Shown here: positions 1-10,179 of the stretch, piece by piece
How the letters are laid out: each line of letters begins with the position of its first letter
Position numbering within the stretch: the first letter of the stretch is position 1
Translations under genes and position numbers: made by a program
Notes under the pieces: model-generated
Told to the model about the DNA's origin: nothing
Databases searched by the model: none
What the model saw: only the letters and a program-made list of their open reading frames with translations
Assembly: GCA_017428485.1 (NCBI GenBank)
Contig: JAFRQT010000046.1
Span: 1-38,870, forward strand
Direction: 5' to 3'
Length of the DNA stretch: 38,870 nt
From: Bacilli bacterium
GTDB lineage: Bacteria > Bacillota_I > Bacilli_A > RF39 > UBA660

Positions 1-1
1 A

Positions 2-3000
2 ACAAAAGATGTAAGTACAGCAAATACATGGTATGTATGGGCAAAAGATGCAGCTGGAAACACATGTACACCAGCAACAATAACATCATATAGTGTAAGT
101 AGAAGTACAAGCAATTGTACATTAACAACAAAATATGATACAAGTACAAGTAGTGGAGGAACATCATTTACAAGTACAACAGTAATGTTATCAGGAACAC
201 CAATATATGCAACATCAAGTGCGAATACAGGATATAATAGCGTAACATTAAAACATGGAAGCACAAATATATCAAATAATACTTATAATGTAGGAGCAAC
301 AGAAGCAATAAGTTGTTCAGCAACAGCGAATACATATACTGTAACGTTAAATAAAGGAACTTGTGCAACAGATGGAACAACGAGTGTAACATCTACATAT
401 AATAGCGCAACGATAAATCCAAGTACAATAACAATGGCAAAGACAACATATACAATAAGTGGATTTGGATTATCATCAACAAGGAATTCAGATGGAGCGA
501 CAGTAAGTAGCACATCAAATATAACAAGTACAGTGACAACAGATGGATACTATACAACAAACGGAGGAAGTACAAAAGTATTAACAGGAACAACAGCGGC
601 ATGGGTAGCAAGTGTAAGTGGATATACTGATGCGAACAAGAAATGGATAAAAGATGGAACAGCAACAGTATATGCAAAATGTGGAAATCATTCAGCAAAA
701 ACACTACCAACAATAACAAAGAGTGGATATTTATGTGGATGGACAACAAGTAGCACTGGAACAACAATAACATATGCAAGTGGAGGGAACTTAACACCTA
801 CTGGCAATGTAACACTATATGGAGTATGTATTGCCAATAAGGTAACTATAACTGTAAGAAAAGATGGAACAGCTTGGTCAAATAGTGGAATGAGCATTAG
901 TTTATCTACAAGCAGTAGTAATGATAACGAAGCATTTACTGGAAATGTAAGTGGAACGAATGTTTCTACTTGGGCACCAACGAACATAGTTAGTGGAACA
1001 ACATATTATATTTGGGCAGGAAAAAATGAGGGTGCAAAAACAACAAGGGCTTACTCTGGAGTATCATTTACTGCTGCGGCAAATACAACTCAAACAAGTG
1101 CAATTGATTATTACACAGTAACGATTAATAGAAATAATAATGATTATGGAACAACGAGCAAATCAAGTTTCATAGTATTAAAGAATCAAACAATGACTGC
1201 TAGTGGGTCAACGCTAACACTGAGTGGAACAAGCATAACAGCAAGTACAACTGCTGCAACAGGATACACCACATCATTTAGTAAGTGGACACAAGATTCA
1301 ACGAGTGGTACTCAGATAGGATCAACAGCAGTATCAATAACATCTGCTAAGACAATTTATGCAAATTTCACTAGAACTATTAATTCGTATTCATTAACTG
1401 TTAATCCAAATGGAGGAACAATTTCTGGAAATACTAGTAGTTATTCTGTATCGCAAAATTATAATACTAAATTAGCAGTTCCTAAACCATATAGAACAGG
1501 GTTTACATTCTCTGGATGGTCTAAATCTGGAAGCGGAATACTAACAAAATATGGTGTAGGATTATATAATGATGATGGATTTAATAATGGTAAGAATAGC
1601 ATGGGAGTATATAACAATTCTAATAACGGAACTGTTGTCCATACTAAAATTGCCACAACAAGTGATAATCCAATGAAGGATTCATCATATGTTATTCAAA
1701 TTACAACTAATGGAACAGCATCACCTGGATTAGGAGGATTTGTACAAACTACTACGTCTAGGGATAGCGCTGTATTCTATCATGTTATAGTAGCTAAAAT
1801 ACCAGTTGGTTATACTATTGTGAATGCACAAAATGCAACTGGTAATGGAAGATCAATTCAATGGTTAACTTCACAAGCTGGAACTGGAAATTATGAAACC
1901 TATATTTATAAACATACCTGTGGAAGTGGTGGAACATTCAGTACATTTGGACACGTATATTTGTCTGGAACAGCTGCAACATCATCAAATCCAGTAACAT
2001 GGTATGTAGCTTATGCAAATATGTTTGATTATACAAGCAATGCTAATGCAAATGATGGTCAAGTATTTACATATGGTGCAGGAAATACAACAATAACAGC
2101 ACAATGGACAGCTGATCCCCTAACATTTAATAATCAAACACTATCAAGTGGAACATATGGAACTGCTTATACTAGTGGAGCATTCACCGGAGCAAGTAAT
2201 GGTACTGGAAATTATACATATACAATATCAAGTGGTGCGCCAAGTGGAGCAACAATAAATAGTAATAACAGGACAATATCATTTACAAATAGTACAAATG
2301 TTGGAACATATAATGTTGTAGTTCATGCAAAAGATAATACATCTAATGCTGAAGCAGATGCCACAATGACTATAACAATAGGACCTAAGATATTAACTAT
2401 ACCAAGTAGTCCAAATGATTTTACATATAATGGAAGCAGTCAAAATAGTGGGATAACATGTCCAACTGGATCAACAGCAAGTGGAACACTAAGTGCGACA
2501 GATGCAAACACTGGAACAAATCAATATTATACACGTACATGTACATTATCATCGACAACAAACTATATATGGAATGATAATACGACAACACCAAAAAATA
2601 TAACATGGAAGATAAATCCAAAAGAAGTGCCAGTAACATGGGGAAGCACAACCGCATTTACATACAATTGTAATGAACAAGCACCAACAGCAAGTGTAAA
2701 TACTGGAGTAACTGGAGAGACAATGACACTTGATGTCAGTGGTGGAACAAATGCTAATACAACAAGTAATCCAAGTTATACATCAACTGCTAGTTGTAAA
2801 AGTGTAACAGGTGGACGTGCTAAGTGTGCAAACTATACATTAACAAATACAACAAAATCATTTACAATTGGCAAATACACACCAACTATTGCACTAAGCG
2901 ATAGTGGTGCTCAAACTGTTAATTGTAGTTTAACTAATGATAATAACTTTACAGCAACACCAACAACACTTAGTTGTTGTTCAGGAACATTAACTGCAGC

Positions 3001-6000
3001 GAGCGCAAATACGACAAAAGTAGTTATTACCTCTGGAGCTAGCACAACTAATGCTGCTAGTGGTACTGCACAGACAATTAAGTATAAAGGAATCTGTTAT
3101 ACATCACCTACCAATATAAATGTAAATTACACACCAAGTGATACAAACAACTGTAATTCTGCAGTACAAAAAACGTATGCTGTAACAGTAAATAAATTAA
3201 GCCAAACTGTTGCTTTAACAGCAAAAACATCAATTTATACTGGTAGTCCAATAAGCGCAAATACAGCAACTGCTAGTGGTGGTGGAACAATAACATACAA
3301 ATACTATACAGATAGTAGTTGCAGTACGCAGACAACAACAAGCAATGGAGCAACAGCAACAGGTGGTGCACCAGCTAATGTAGGACAATATTATGTGATA
3401 GCAACTGCCGCAGAAGTTACATGTACATCAACAAAATGTACATATAGTGCTGCATCAAGTGGTTGCACTTCACATTTAATTAATAATGCTTCAGTAACAC
3501 CTAATAAAGGAAATTGTAGTTCTTTAAGTTCATCAACAGTATTATACACAAGAACTGGAGCGACAAGCCTATATAGTGGTATAAGAAATTCAACTGCTGC
3601 ATCATTACCAACTGTAACTGCTCCAGAAGGATATACGTTTGTTGGATGGTATACAGCAAATGGAAGCGGAAGTAAAATATTAAATGCAGATGGAAGCTTT
3701 ACTGGTACTGCAGTATCAGGATATACAAGTGCAAGCGCATATGCAATGACAGCTAACAAAACATTCTATGCATATTGTGCTGATACTACTCCTCCAGTGG
3801 CAACTGTAAGTGGAGGAACAACATTAAACCAAACTAGTCAGCCATTCACGCTAAGTTGTACAGATGACGTTGGAGTGACAGGATATTATTGGGATCAAAC
3901 AGAACCAAATGAAACAGGAAGTAATGTCACATTTACACCTGTAACGAGCACAAAAAATTGGAGTGGAAGTGGATCTGCAAATGCAACTGGTAAATGGTAT
4001 CTAGCATGTAAGGATGCAGCCGGAAACGTAAGCACAGCAGCAACAGCTACAGCAGATGTAGTTTACTATAAAGTTCAAAATGTCTTGATTAATGTAACAG
4101 GGACATCTGGAACGTATACAAGTACACATTATTCAACAAATGGAAATGCATCTAGTTCTTATTACATTAAAAAGGGTACTACCTTAACATTATCTAGTAT
4201 TAAACCGACAGTTCCGACTGGTGCATCAAGTAGTACTTATAAAGGATATACTGCTGCAGCACCAACTACAACAGCTGCGACAATGTTAAGTTCTAACCCA
4301 ACACTAAACGCTGATACAACATATTATTTCTGGTATGATAGAACAGAATATACTCAAACTGCTAATATATCAAATAGTAGTCATATTGATTCGATAACTA
4401 TCACTAATCAAAGAAGTTCTTCAAACACATCTACAAGTTCTGCTGATAATAAAACTGTAACTTTAAGATATGGGGAACAACTTACTGCAAGTGCAACGCC
4501 AAGTATTGGATATTCATTCTCTGCATGGAAAAATGGATCAACAAGCACTTCGAATCCATTAACAATAACTCCTAATGCAGCGAAGACTTTATCAGCAACC
4601 GCAACTGCTAATACATATACAATAGCATTTGCAAGTAGCGCAAATTGTCCATTGGATACTACAACATATGGAAATAAAACAGCAACTTATGATGCTGATG
4701 TTAGTATTACGAATCCAACATGTACAGGATATACATTTGCAGGATGGACATCTAGTAGTAGTGATGGACTTGGAACTCATGCAAAAAATGGTTTAAGTGC
4801 AAATCCTACGACTACATGGACAGGAACTGCAACTTCAAAAACTCATTTTATGAACTTAAGAGATACAAGTGGAACAGTAACATTAAGGGCTAACTGGACA
4901 GCAAAAACATATATATTTACTCTTGATGATAATTTATTCCATGCAAAAGCAAGAACACAAAATGGTGTAACCGTTACATATGATGCAGCAAATCAATATA
5001 TTACTCTAAATGGAACAACCACATCTAACTCATTTGCACTTGGAAATATATATAATTACACACCATCTGCCTATACATCTTATATGATTTTATTAACTTA
5101 TGTTTCTGGTAGTTTCACAACTACAGCTGAAAGTAATTCATTTGTTCTAGAATTTCAAAAGGATGGAGCAAGATATTCTGGAAGAACTTCAGGAACACAC
5201 TATAAGCCAGTAGCAATACCTTCTAGCGGTACCTCAACAGGCTTAATAACTTATACATTAAGTGATACTAATGGATTGGAATTCTGGTTTTTGCATACTT
5301 CTGGAGAATCAACAACATTTACTAATTATAAATTTAGGGTATCAGTAACTCCTGTTAAGACAGTTACAGCAACATATAATAGTACAATGCCAAGTATTAC
5401 AGTACCTACTAAATATGGATTTACATTTGGTGGATATTATACAGGATATAATGGCACTGGAACCCAATATTATACTGCAGCTGGAGCAAGTGCAAGATCT
5501 TGGGATTTAACTTCAGTAACAACCTTGTATGCTAAATGGACTCAAAATTCAACAGCTAATCCAACTTGTTCAGCAGTAACAACAAGTACATTAAAATCAG
5601 ATAATCAAACAGTTACAAAAGCAGGAAGTGATAATGGCGGAATTATGGGATATTATTGGGGTACATCCGAACCAACAGTTAATAGTACGTTTACATATGT
5701 ATCACCAACTACATCTTACAGCGGAGGTACTGAATCCATAAGCAGTGCTGGAACATATTATTTTGGACTTGAAGATATATATGGAAATGTTTGTAGTCAG
5801 ACATTTACATTCTATAAATATACTGTTAAAAATATGTTCCAAAACGTAACTGGTTCTACTTATACTACAACTGATTATACACAGGCAAGTACTTATGATT
5901 ATATAGCTCCAAGTGGAACAACGATAGTTCCAACAACTGTATACACAATACCTAGTCACTCAAGTAGTGAACATTATCAAGGTATATCAGTAGGAGCACC

Positions 6001-7819
6001 ATCAACAACAGCAGCTAGTGTTGCTAATGAGAATAAAACATTAAGTTCAAATAATACTATATATGCTATATGGTTTGAAAGAAACTTAATATACTTTGTA
6101 TTCCAATTACAGCCAGATGAGAATTTAACCGCAAATACACAAAGTTCTGGTGGAACACAATATACTTGGTCTACAGATAGCAATAATCTTATAATGATTT
6201 CAGTAAATGGTGCTACACCATATGCAACATTCCATAATTATCGATATGGTGTTACATCAATAGATTTACCAAACTATAATAATTCTGCTTACTTGAATAT
6301 TTCAAAAACAGGTTATGCAACGCCAAGTGCTGGACAATATGTTTGTATAAATGGTTGTACTACATCAGGATCAGTGTATAAACATAGTGCAGTTAATATA
6401 TCTAATACTGATAATGAATTGTGTAATACTACTTCATCAGATTGTACAATTACTGTTAAAGTTAATTGGACTCCAAAAAATTATAAATTAACTGGACTTA
6501 GCGGAAACAAAATGTCAGGCAAGAGCATGGTTAAAGCTGGCCGTGGTGAAACATGGAGCAGTCCAAATCTAACTACTAATACTGATTATGGAGGTTTATA
6601 CTTCCCTGACGTATTCGATAATGGTAATAAGTACTTAGTAACCTATAAGATACAAAAGACATCTGGAAATTTATATAATATTGGTGGACATACATCTAAT
6701 GCAACTCAAAAGCTATTTACAATTGACGGTACGGCAGCAAGTAGTACGTATAAGTTTGATACATCTAATCTTACAAACATTACTAATGATACTAACGTAC
6801 ATACTATTAAATTTGAATTTGTTGCTGGAAGTGCTAGCCCAGAAATATATATTCAACCAAATAGAGCTAGAACTGATACTGTAACAGTAAAACTTACCAA
6901 TATAGCTATATATCAAGTGCTTAACGAGGCTGGAACTGTTGCATACAACAAAGTATATACTGCATCTGAATTACCTGAAGTAAGTAATAGTTTATCATTA
7001 GTAAATAATATGAGTGGTTATGTACATTTGGGATGGTATAAAGAACCTGGATTAACAACTCAGATATCAACCGGTGCAAACTTTACTACTTCAACAGCAA
7101 CATTTGAAGATATAGGTACGGCTAACTCATATGCTCATGTATATGCTAAGATTGTATCCGAAAGTAACGCACCAACATATTGTACATTAAAAGCAACTAC
7201 TAGTGGTGTAACATGGGATAAGAAAAAAGCAGCCTCATATCAAATAGATAAATCATCAGCAACGCCATCAACATATAGTAATAATACGACAGTTGCATTA
7301 TCAACCGGAACCTTTTATGGACACACATTAGCTAGTGATGGAACTACAACACAAACATGTCAATTAAAATTAACAAGTACAACATTAACATCATATAGAT
7401 GTAGTACTACAAGCGGAATAACTGTTGCAGGTTATAGTGGAATATGTACATGCTCATCTAGTAATGTTGTTGCATATTCATCTCCATCTGCATGTGAATC
7501 TTCGTGCCAACCCGGACATTGCGAGGGAAGGTATTGTATACCTTATTCTACTACAGTATGTGGTACTCACTCTAACTGTTCTGATGCATGTGCAAACTAT
7601 GCGGCTTATCCTAATGCGGTTTCTGGAACATGTACAGCATCATCTTGGAACTGTCCAAGTAATGGATCTACAAGTAATGGTACTATATGTTATATTTGGA
7701 GAAGTGTAACATCATGTAATAACAATTCATGTTGTCCAAGCGGTTATAGTAATGCAATACCACAATATGGATGTAGTTCTGGAACACAAGTTGGTAGTAC
7801 AAGCTATTGTGTACAATAA
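2..7819 (+). CDS. Giant Thr/Ser/Asn-rich secreted repeat protein, 5'-truncated by window edge
   Basis: The frame is open from the first bases, so an apparent ATG at 185 is internal and the gene begins upstream; 2,605 codons are visible. The protein is built of extracellular repeat modules. Listeria-Bacteroides/InlB B-type units carry the GYTFxGWY motif (near nt 1495, 3625, 4730, 5415, 7015). A putative-Ig unit lies near nt 2120-2390, followed by MBG-like units to about 2900. A recurring module contains YYWxxxEP and KDAAGN-like strings (near nt 20-90, 3790-4050, 5580-5800). The last ~135 residues hold 18 Cys. I see no LPXTG motif and no C-terminal membrane helix, so attachment to the cell is unexplained. 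A cell-surface adhesin-like role is inference from the repeat families. Codon choice changes along the gene (ACA/GCA-dominated blocks versus mixed blocks), suggesting mosaic growth by module duplication. Confidence 0.85.
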   Translation, partial: TKDVSTANTWYVWAKDAAGNTCTPATITSYSVSRSTSNCTLTTKYDTSTSSGGTSFTSTTVMLSGTPIYATSSANTGYNSVTLKHGSTNISNNTYNVGATEAISCSATANTYTVTLNKGTCATDGTTSVTSTYNSATINPSTITMAKTTYTISGFGLSSTRNSDGATVSSTSNITSTVTTDGYYTTNGGSTKVLTGTTAAWVASVSGYTDANKKWIKDGTATVYAKCGNHSAKTLPTITKSGYLCGWTTSSTGTTITYASGGNLTPTGNVTLYGVCIANKVTITVRKDGTAWSNSGMSISLSTSSSNDNEAFTGNVSGTNVSTWAPTNIVSGTTYYIWAGKNEGAKTTRAYSGVSFTAAANTTQTSAIDYYTVTINRNNNDYGTTSKSSFIVLKNQTMTASGSTLTLSGTSITASTTAATGYTTSFSKWTQDSTSGTQIGSTAVSITSAKTIYANFTRTINSYSLTVNPNGGTISGNTSSYSVSQNYNTKLAVPKPYRTGFTFSGWSKSGSGILTKYGVGLYNDDGFNNGKNSMGVYNNSNNGTVVHTKIATTSDNPMKDSSYVIQITTNGTASPGLGGFVQTTTSRDSAVFYHVIVAKIPVGYTIVNAQNATGNGRSIQWLTSQAGTGNYETYIYKHTCGSGGTFSTFGHVYLSGTAATSSNPVTWYVAYANMFDYTSNANANDGQVFTYGAGNTTITAQWTADPLTFNNQTLSSGTYGTAYTSGAFTGASNGTGNYTYTISSGAPSGATINSNNRTISFTNSTNVGTYNVVVHAKDNTSNAEADATMTITIGPKILTIPSSPNDFTYNGSSQNSGITCPTGSTASGTLSATDANTGTNQYYTRTCTLSSTTNYIWNDNTTTPKNITWKINPKEVPVTWGSTTAFTYNCNEQAPTASVNTGVTGETMTLDVSGGTNANTTSNPSYTSTASCKSVTGGRAKCANYTLTNTTKSFTIGKYTPTIALSDSGAQTVNCSLTNDNNFTATPTTLSCCSGTLTAASANTTKVVITSGASTTNAASGTAQTIKYKGICYTSPTNINVNYTPSDTNNCNSAVQKTYAVTVNKLSQTVALTAKTSIYTGSPISANTATASGGGTITYKYYTDSSCSTQTTTSNGATATGGAPANVGQYYVIATAAEVTCTSTKCTYSAASSGCTSHLINNASVTPNKGNCSSLSSSTVLYTRTGATSLYSGIRNSTAASLPTVTAPEGYTFVGWYTANGSGSKILNADGSFTGTAVSGYTSASAYAMTANKTFYAYCADTTPPVATVSGGTTLNQTSQPFTLSCTDDVGVTGYYWDQTEPNETGSNVTFTPVTSTKNWSGSGSANATGKWYLACKDAAGNVSTAATATADVVYYKVQNVLINVTGTSGTYTSTHYSTNGNASSSYYIKKGTTLTLSSIKPTVPTGASSSTYKGYTAAAPTTTAATMLSSNPTLNADTTYYFWYDRTEYTQTANISNSSHIDSITITNQRSSSNTSTSSADNKTVTLRYGEQLTASATPSIGYSFSAWKNGSTSTSNPLTITPNAAKTLSATATANTYTIAFASSANCPLDTTTYGNKTATYDADVSITNPTCTGYTFAGWTSSSSDGLGTHAKNGLSANPTTTWTGTATSKTHFMNLRDTSGTVTLRANWTAKTYIFTLDDNLFHAKARTQNGVTVTYDAANQYITLNGTTTSNSFALGNIYNYTPSAYTSYMILLTYVSGSFTTTAESNSFVLEFQKDGARYSGRTSGTHYKPVAIPSSGTSTGLITYTLSDTNGLEFWFLHTSGESTTFTNYKFRVSVTPVKTVTATYNSTMPSITVPTKYGFTFGGYYTGYNGTGTQYYTAAGASARSWDLTSVTTLYAKWTQNSTANPTCSAVTTSTLKSDNQTVTKAGSDNGGIMGYYWGTSEPTVNSTFTYVSPTTSYSGGTESISSAGTYYFGLEDIYGNVCSQTFTFYKYTVKNMFQNVTGSTYTTTDYTQASTYDYIAPSGTTIVPTTVYTIPSHSSSEHYQGISVGAPSTTAASVANENKTLSSNNTIYAIWFERNLIYFVFQLQPDENLTANTQSSGGTQYTWSTDSNNLIMISVNGATPYATFHNYRYGVTSIDLPNYNNSAYLNISKTGYATPSAGQYVCINGCTTSGSVYKHSAVNISNTDNELCNTTSSDCTITVKVNWTPKNYKLTGLSGNKMSGKSMVKAGRGETWSSPNLTTNTDYGGLYFPDVFDNGNKYLVTYKIQKTSGNLYNIGGHTSNATQKLFTIDGTAASSTYKFDTSNLTNITNDTNVHTIKFEFVAGSASPEIYIQPNRARTDTVTVKLTNIAIYQVLNEAGTVAYNKVYTASELPEVSNSLSLVNNMSGYVHLGWYKEPGLTTQISTGANFTTSTATFEDIGTANSYAHVYAKIVSESNAPTYCTLKATTSGVTWDKKKAASYQIDKSSATPSTYSNNTTVALSTGTFYGHTLASDGTTTQTCQLKLTSTTLTSYRCSTTSGITVAGYSGICTCSSSNVVAYSSPSACESSCQPGHCEGRYCIPYSTTVCGTHSNCSDACANYAAYPNAVSGTCTASSWNCPSNGSTSNGTICYIWRSVTSCNNNSCCPSGYSNAIPQYGCSSGTQVGSTSYCVQ

Positions 7820-7827
7820 CATTTATT

Positions 7828-7858
7828 AAAGAAACGTTAATTATAACGTTTCTTTTTT
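7828..7858 (+). terminator. Intrinsic terminator of the giant surface-protein gene
   Basis: A perfect 12-bp stem (AAAGAAACGTTA with TAACGTTTCTTT, loop ATTA) runs into a T run eight bases after the stop codon. Confidence 0.9.
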
Positions 7859-7859
7859 A

Positions 7860-7888
7860 TTGAATTAAATTTTGAAATTTGATAAAAT
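7860..7888 (+). promoter_or_regulatory. cca promoter, predicted leaderless
   Basis: TTGAAT (7860-7865), 17-bp spacer, TAAAAT (7883-7888) preceded by TG (extended -10). Only six bases separate the -10 from the ATG at 7895 and there is no Shine-Dalgarno sequence, so transcription probably starts at or next to the start codon. Confidence 0.6.
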
Positions 7889-7894
7889 TATGTT

Positions 7895-8971
7895 ATGAAT
7901 GAGATAATAAGGGAAATAATTAATAAAATAGTTGATGCTGGTTATGAAGCATATATTGTTGGTGGATATGTTAGAGATTATCTGCTTGGTTTAAAAACTA
8001 ATGACATTGATATTGCAACCAATGCTAGTGTTGATAACTTAACTAAAATATTTGGTGAAATGGGTACACCAAATCCTAAATATTGTTCTTATCATATCTT
8101 AAAAGATGATTATAGGTTTGATATTACTTCATATAGAAAAGAGCTTGAATATGAGAAAAATAAACCTATTAAAATAGTGCCTGCTAAAGATTTAAAGACT
8201 GATTTATTAAGACGTGATTTTACTATTAATACTTTTGCTATGGATAAGAATGGTAAATTTGTTGACTTACTTGATTCTAAAGTTGACTTACAAAATAATA
8301 TCATTAGAGTAGTAGGGGATACTTATGAAAAATTAAGTGAAGATAAGACTAGAATAATAAGAGCTATTAGATTTTCTTGTACTTTGAATTTTGAATTAGA
8401 TGATAATATCAAAGAATTTTTAAAAGAACATGGTAGTATGCTAAATGAAATACCAAGAGAATATATAAAAAAAGAATTAGATAAGATATTTGATAGTGAT
8501 GGATATAGTAAATTCTTTTATTTAGCTAAAGTTTATAAATTAGAAAAGTATTTATCTATAAAGTTCGATAATGTAAAAGCCGCTTATAATAGGATAGGTG
8601 TATGGGCTCAAATTGAGACATTGTTACCATTATCTAATGCAGAAAAAAAAGACATTGATTGTATTAAATATTTAGTTGGTAGTCATGCATTAACACTATC
8701 AAATATGTTCTTATACAATGACAATATTGTTAAAAATGCTGGATGTATTTTAAATATGGATAGAGATGTAAAAGAATTCTATGAAATTAAAAATATGCAT
8801 AGTATAATAGATATTGATATGGATTATGAAGCTTTATTTAGATATGTTCCAATAGTTGATATAAGAAGGGTATATAAGAAAATAGAAAGAGAAATATTAG
8901 AGGGTAATTTAAGTAATAATAAATTTGCTATAGAAAGGTATATCAGGAATAGGGAATATGACAGATTTTAG
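7895..8971 (+). CDS. cca: CCA tRNA nucleotidyltransferase
   Basis: Adds or repairs the 3' CCA end of tRNAs using CTP and ATP. The class II nucleotidyltransferase head is clear: VGGYVRDYLLG (residues ~22-32) followed by the metal-binding DIDIATNA (DxD), then LLRRDFTINTFAMD and the RIIRAIRF segment that forms the nucleotide-recognition neck. The C-terminal body is divergent and the 358-residue length is somewhat short compared with about 400 in Bacillus. It opens a three-gene run cca-dnaD-nth, overlapping dnaD by 14 bases. The start at 7895 has no ribosome site; the close -10 box supports leaderless translation. Confidence 0.93.
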   Translation: MNEIIREIINKIVDAGYEAYIVGGYVRDYLLGLKTNDIDIATNASVDNLTKIFGEMGTPNPKYCSYHILKDDYRFDITSYRKELEYEKNKPIKIVPAKDLKTDLLRRDFTINTFAMDKNGKFVDLLDSKVDLQNNIIRVVGDTYEKLSEDKTRIIRAIRFSCTLNFELDDNIKEFLKEHGSMLNEIPREYIKKELDKIFDSDGYSKFFYLAKVYKLEKYLSIKFDNVKAAYNRIGVWAQIETLLPLSNAEKKDIDCIKYLVGSHALTLSNMFLYNDNIVKNAGCILNMDRDVKEFYEIKNMHSIIDIDMDYEALFRYVPIVDIRRVYKKIEREILEGNLSNNKFAIERYIRNREYDRF

Positions 8972-9542
8972 AAAGATGTTTACTACTAAGGATTTTGTAA
9001 TTAATGCAAATATTGTTAAATGTATTAGCAATATAGATATTACTCTTGATGAGTTTCTTTTAGTGTTGTATTTTATTAATGTCTCTAATACTTTAAATAC
9101 TGATGATATTAAGGAAAAACTTGGATTCGATGAAGGAAAAGCTGTTAAAACATTTGGAAGTTTAGTAGATAAGAAATATATTGAAATAAATGTAACTAAT
9201 AAGAATGGAGAAGTAATTGAAAGAATTAATCTTGATCCATTATTTGATCGTTTGGCACTTAATAAGAAAGTAGAAACTAACAATGTTGATATATATGGTT
9301 TATTTGAACGTGAACTTGGACGTACTTTATCTTCTTTTGAATATGAAATTATTAATAGATGGATAGAAGATGGTGTACCAGAAGAAACAATAAAAGGAGC
9401 GTTAAAAGAAGCTATTTTAAACAATGTAAGGAATTTTAAGTACATTGATAAAATTGTTTATGAATGGTCTAAAAATGGCGCTAAAAAGCAAGTTAAAGAA
9501 GAAAAAGAAGAAATGTTTGATTATGATTGGCTTGATGAGTAA
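8958..9542 (+). CDS. dnaD: DnaD-family replication initiation protein
   Basis: Primosomal protein that in Firmicutes acts with DnaA, DnaB and DnaI in loading the replicative helicase. The N-terminal ~90 residues look like the winged-helix DDBH1 domain; the C-terminal half (from YGLFERELGRTLSSFE, ~112) is the DDBH2 domain, ending with the diagnostic FKYIDKIVYEW (the YxxxIxxxW-type DNA-binding signature). The tail is acidic. The start overlaps the end of cca, and the stop TAA overlaps the nth ATG (TAATG), so translation is probably coupled. Neighbour order dnaD-nth followed by convergent ponA-recU is the Bacillus arrangement. Confidence 0.9.
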   Translation: MTDFRKMFTTKDFVINANIVKCISNIDITLDEFLLVLYFINVSNTLNTDDIKEKLGFDEGKAVKTFGSLVDKKYIEINVTNKNGEVIERINLDPLFDRLALNKKVETNNVDIYGLFERELGRTLSSFEYEIINRWIEDGVPEETIKGALKEAILNNVRNFKYIDKIVYEWSKNGAKKQVKEEKEEMFDYDWLDE

Positions 9543-10165
9543 TGAATAAAGAAATAATATATAAAGAATTAGATAGATTATTTGAAGATGCTAGATGTGA
9601 ACTCAATTATGAAAAAGATTATGAATTATTATTGTCTGTGATGTTATCAGCTCAAACAACTGATAAAAGAGTTAACGAAGTAACTAAAGAAATATATTCA
9701 AAATATAAATCTCTTAAAGAATTAAATAATTTAAGCATTGAAGAAATAGAGAAACTAATCATGAGATTGGGTTTTTATAAATCTAAGGCTAAAAACTTTA
9801 AAGGAATAGTATCAAGACTTATTGATATTGGTTATGTTCCGAATGATAGAGAATTTTTAGAAAGTTTACCTGGAGTTGGTAGAAAGACAGCTAGTGTTGT
9901 TTTAGAACATTTATTTGATGAACCAGCTTTTGCAGTAGACACTCACGTGCATAGAGTTTCCAAAAGACTTGGAATTGCTGCAAATAAAGATGATGTATTA
10001 AAAACAGAAAGTAAATTAAAAAAGTATTTTAATAAAGATAAATGGAATAGAGTAAATTCACAATTAGTATTATTCGGAAGATATGTATGTACAAGTAGAA
10101 AACCAAATTGTGAAAATTGTAATTTAAAAAATATATGTAAGTATTATAAAAAAACATCAGATTAA
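9542..10165 (+). CDS. nth: Endonuclease III (DNA glycosylase/AP lyase)
   Basis: Base-excision repair enzyme removing oxidised pyrimidines. The helix-hairpin-helix with catalytic lysine is LPGVGRKTASVV (~residues 108-119), followed by the catalytic aspartate in AVDTHVHRVSKRLG. The C-terminal iron-sulfur cluster loop has all four cysteines with C-x6-C-x2-C-x5-C spacing. Length (207) is normal. The gene starts on the last base of dnaD's stop codon. Its last codons lie in a palindrome shared with the convergent ponA, with no bases between the two stop codons. Confidence 0.96.
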   Translation: MNKEIIYKELDRLFEDARCELNYEKDYELLLSVMLSAQTTDKRVNEVTKEIYSKYKSLKELNNLSIEEIEKLIMRLGFYKSKAKNFKGIVSRLIDIGYVPNDREFLESLPGVGRKTASVVLEHLFDEPAFAVDTHVHRVSKRLGIAANKDDVLKTESKLKKYFNKDKWNRVNSQLVLFGRYVCTSRKPNCENCNLKNICKYYKKTSD

Positions 10166-10179
10166 TTAATCTGATGTTT
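10152..10179. terminator. Bidirectional palindromic terminator spanning nth and ponA stop codons
   Basis: A perfect 28-base palindrome (half-site AAACATCAGATTAA) covers the final codons and stops of both convergent genes. The A run to its left gives a good U tract for the leftward ponA transcript; the rightward U tract is shorter. The symmetry makes both proteins end in Thr-Ser-Asp. Confidence 0.85.

Noticed and set aside
185-187. ATG at 185 as the start of the giant gene
   Set aside because: The same frame is open to the first base of the window and encodes the same kind of repeat sequence (YVWAKDAAGN), with no ribosome site before 185.
168-6916. Several minus-strand and second-frame ORFs inside the giant gene
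   Set aside because: They are low-complexity mirror products of ACA/AGT-rich coding DNA with no ribosome sites or recognisable domains.
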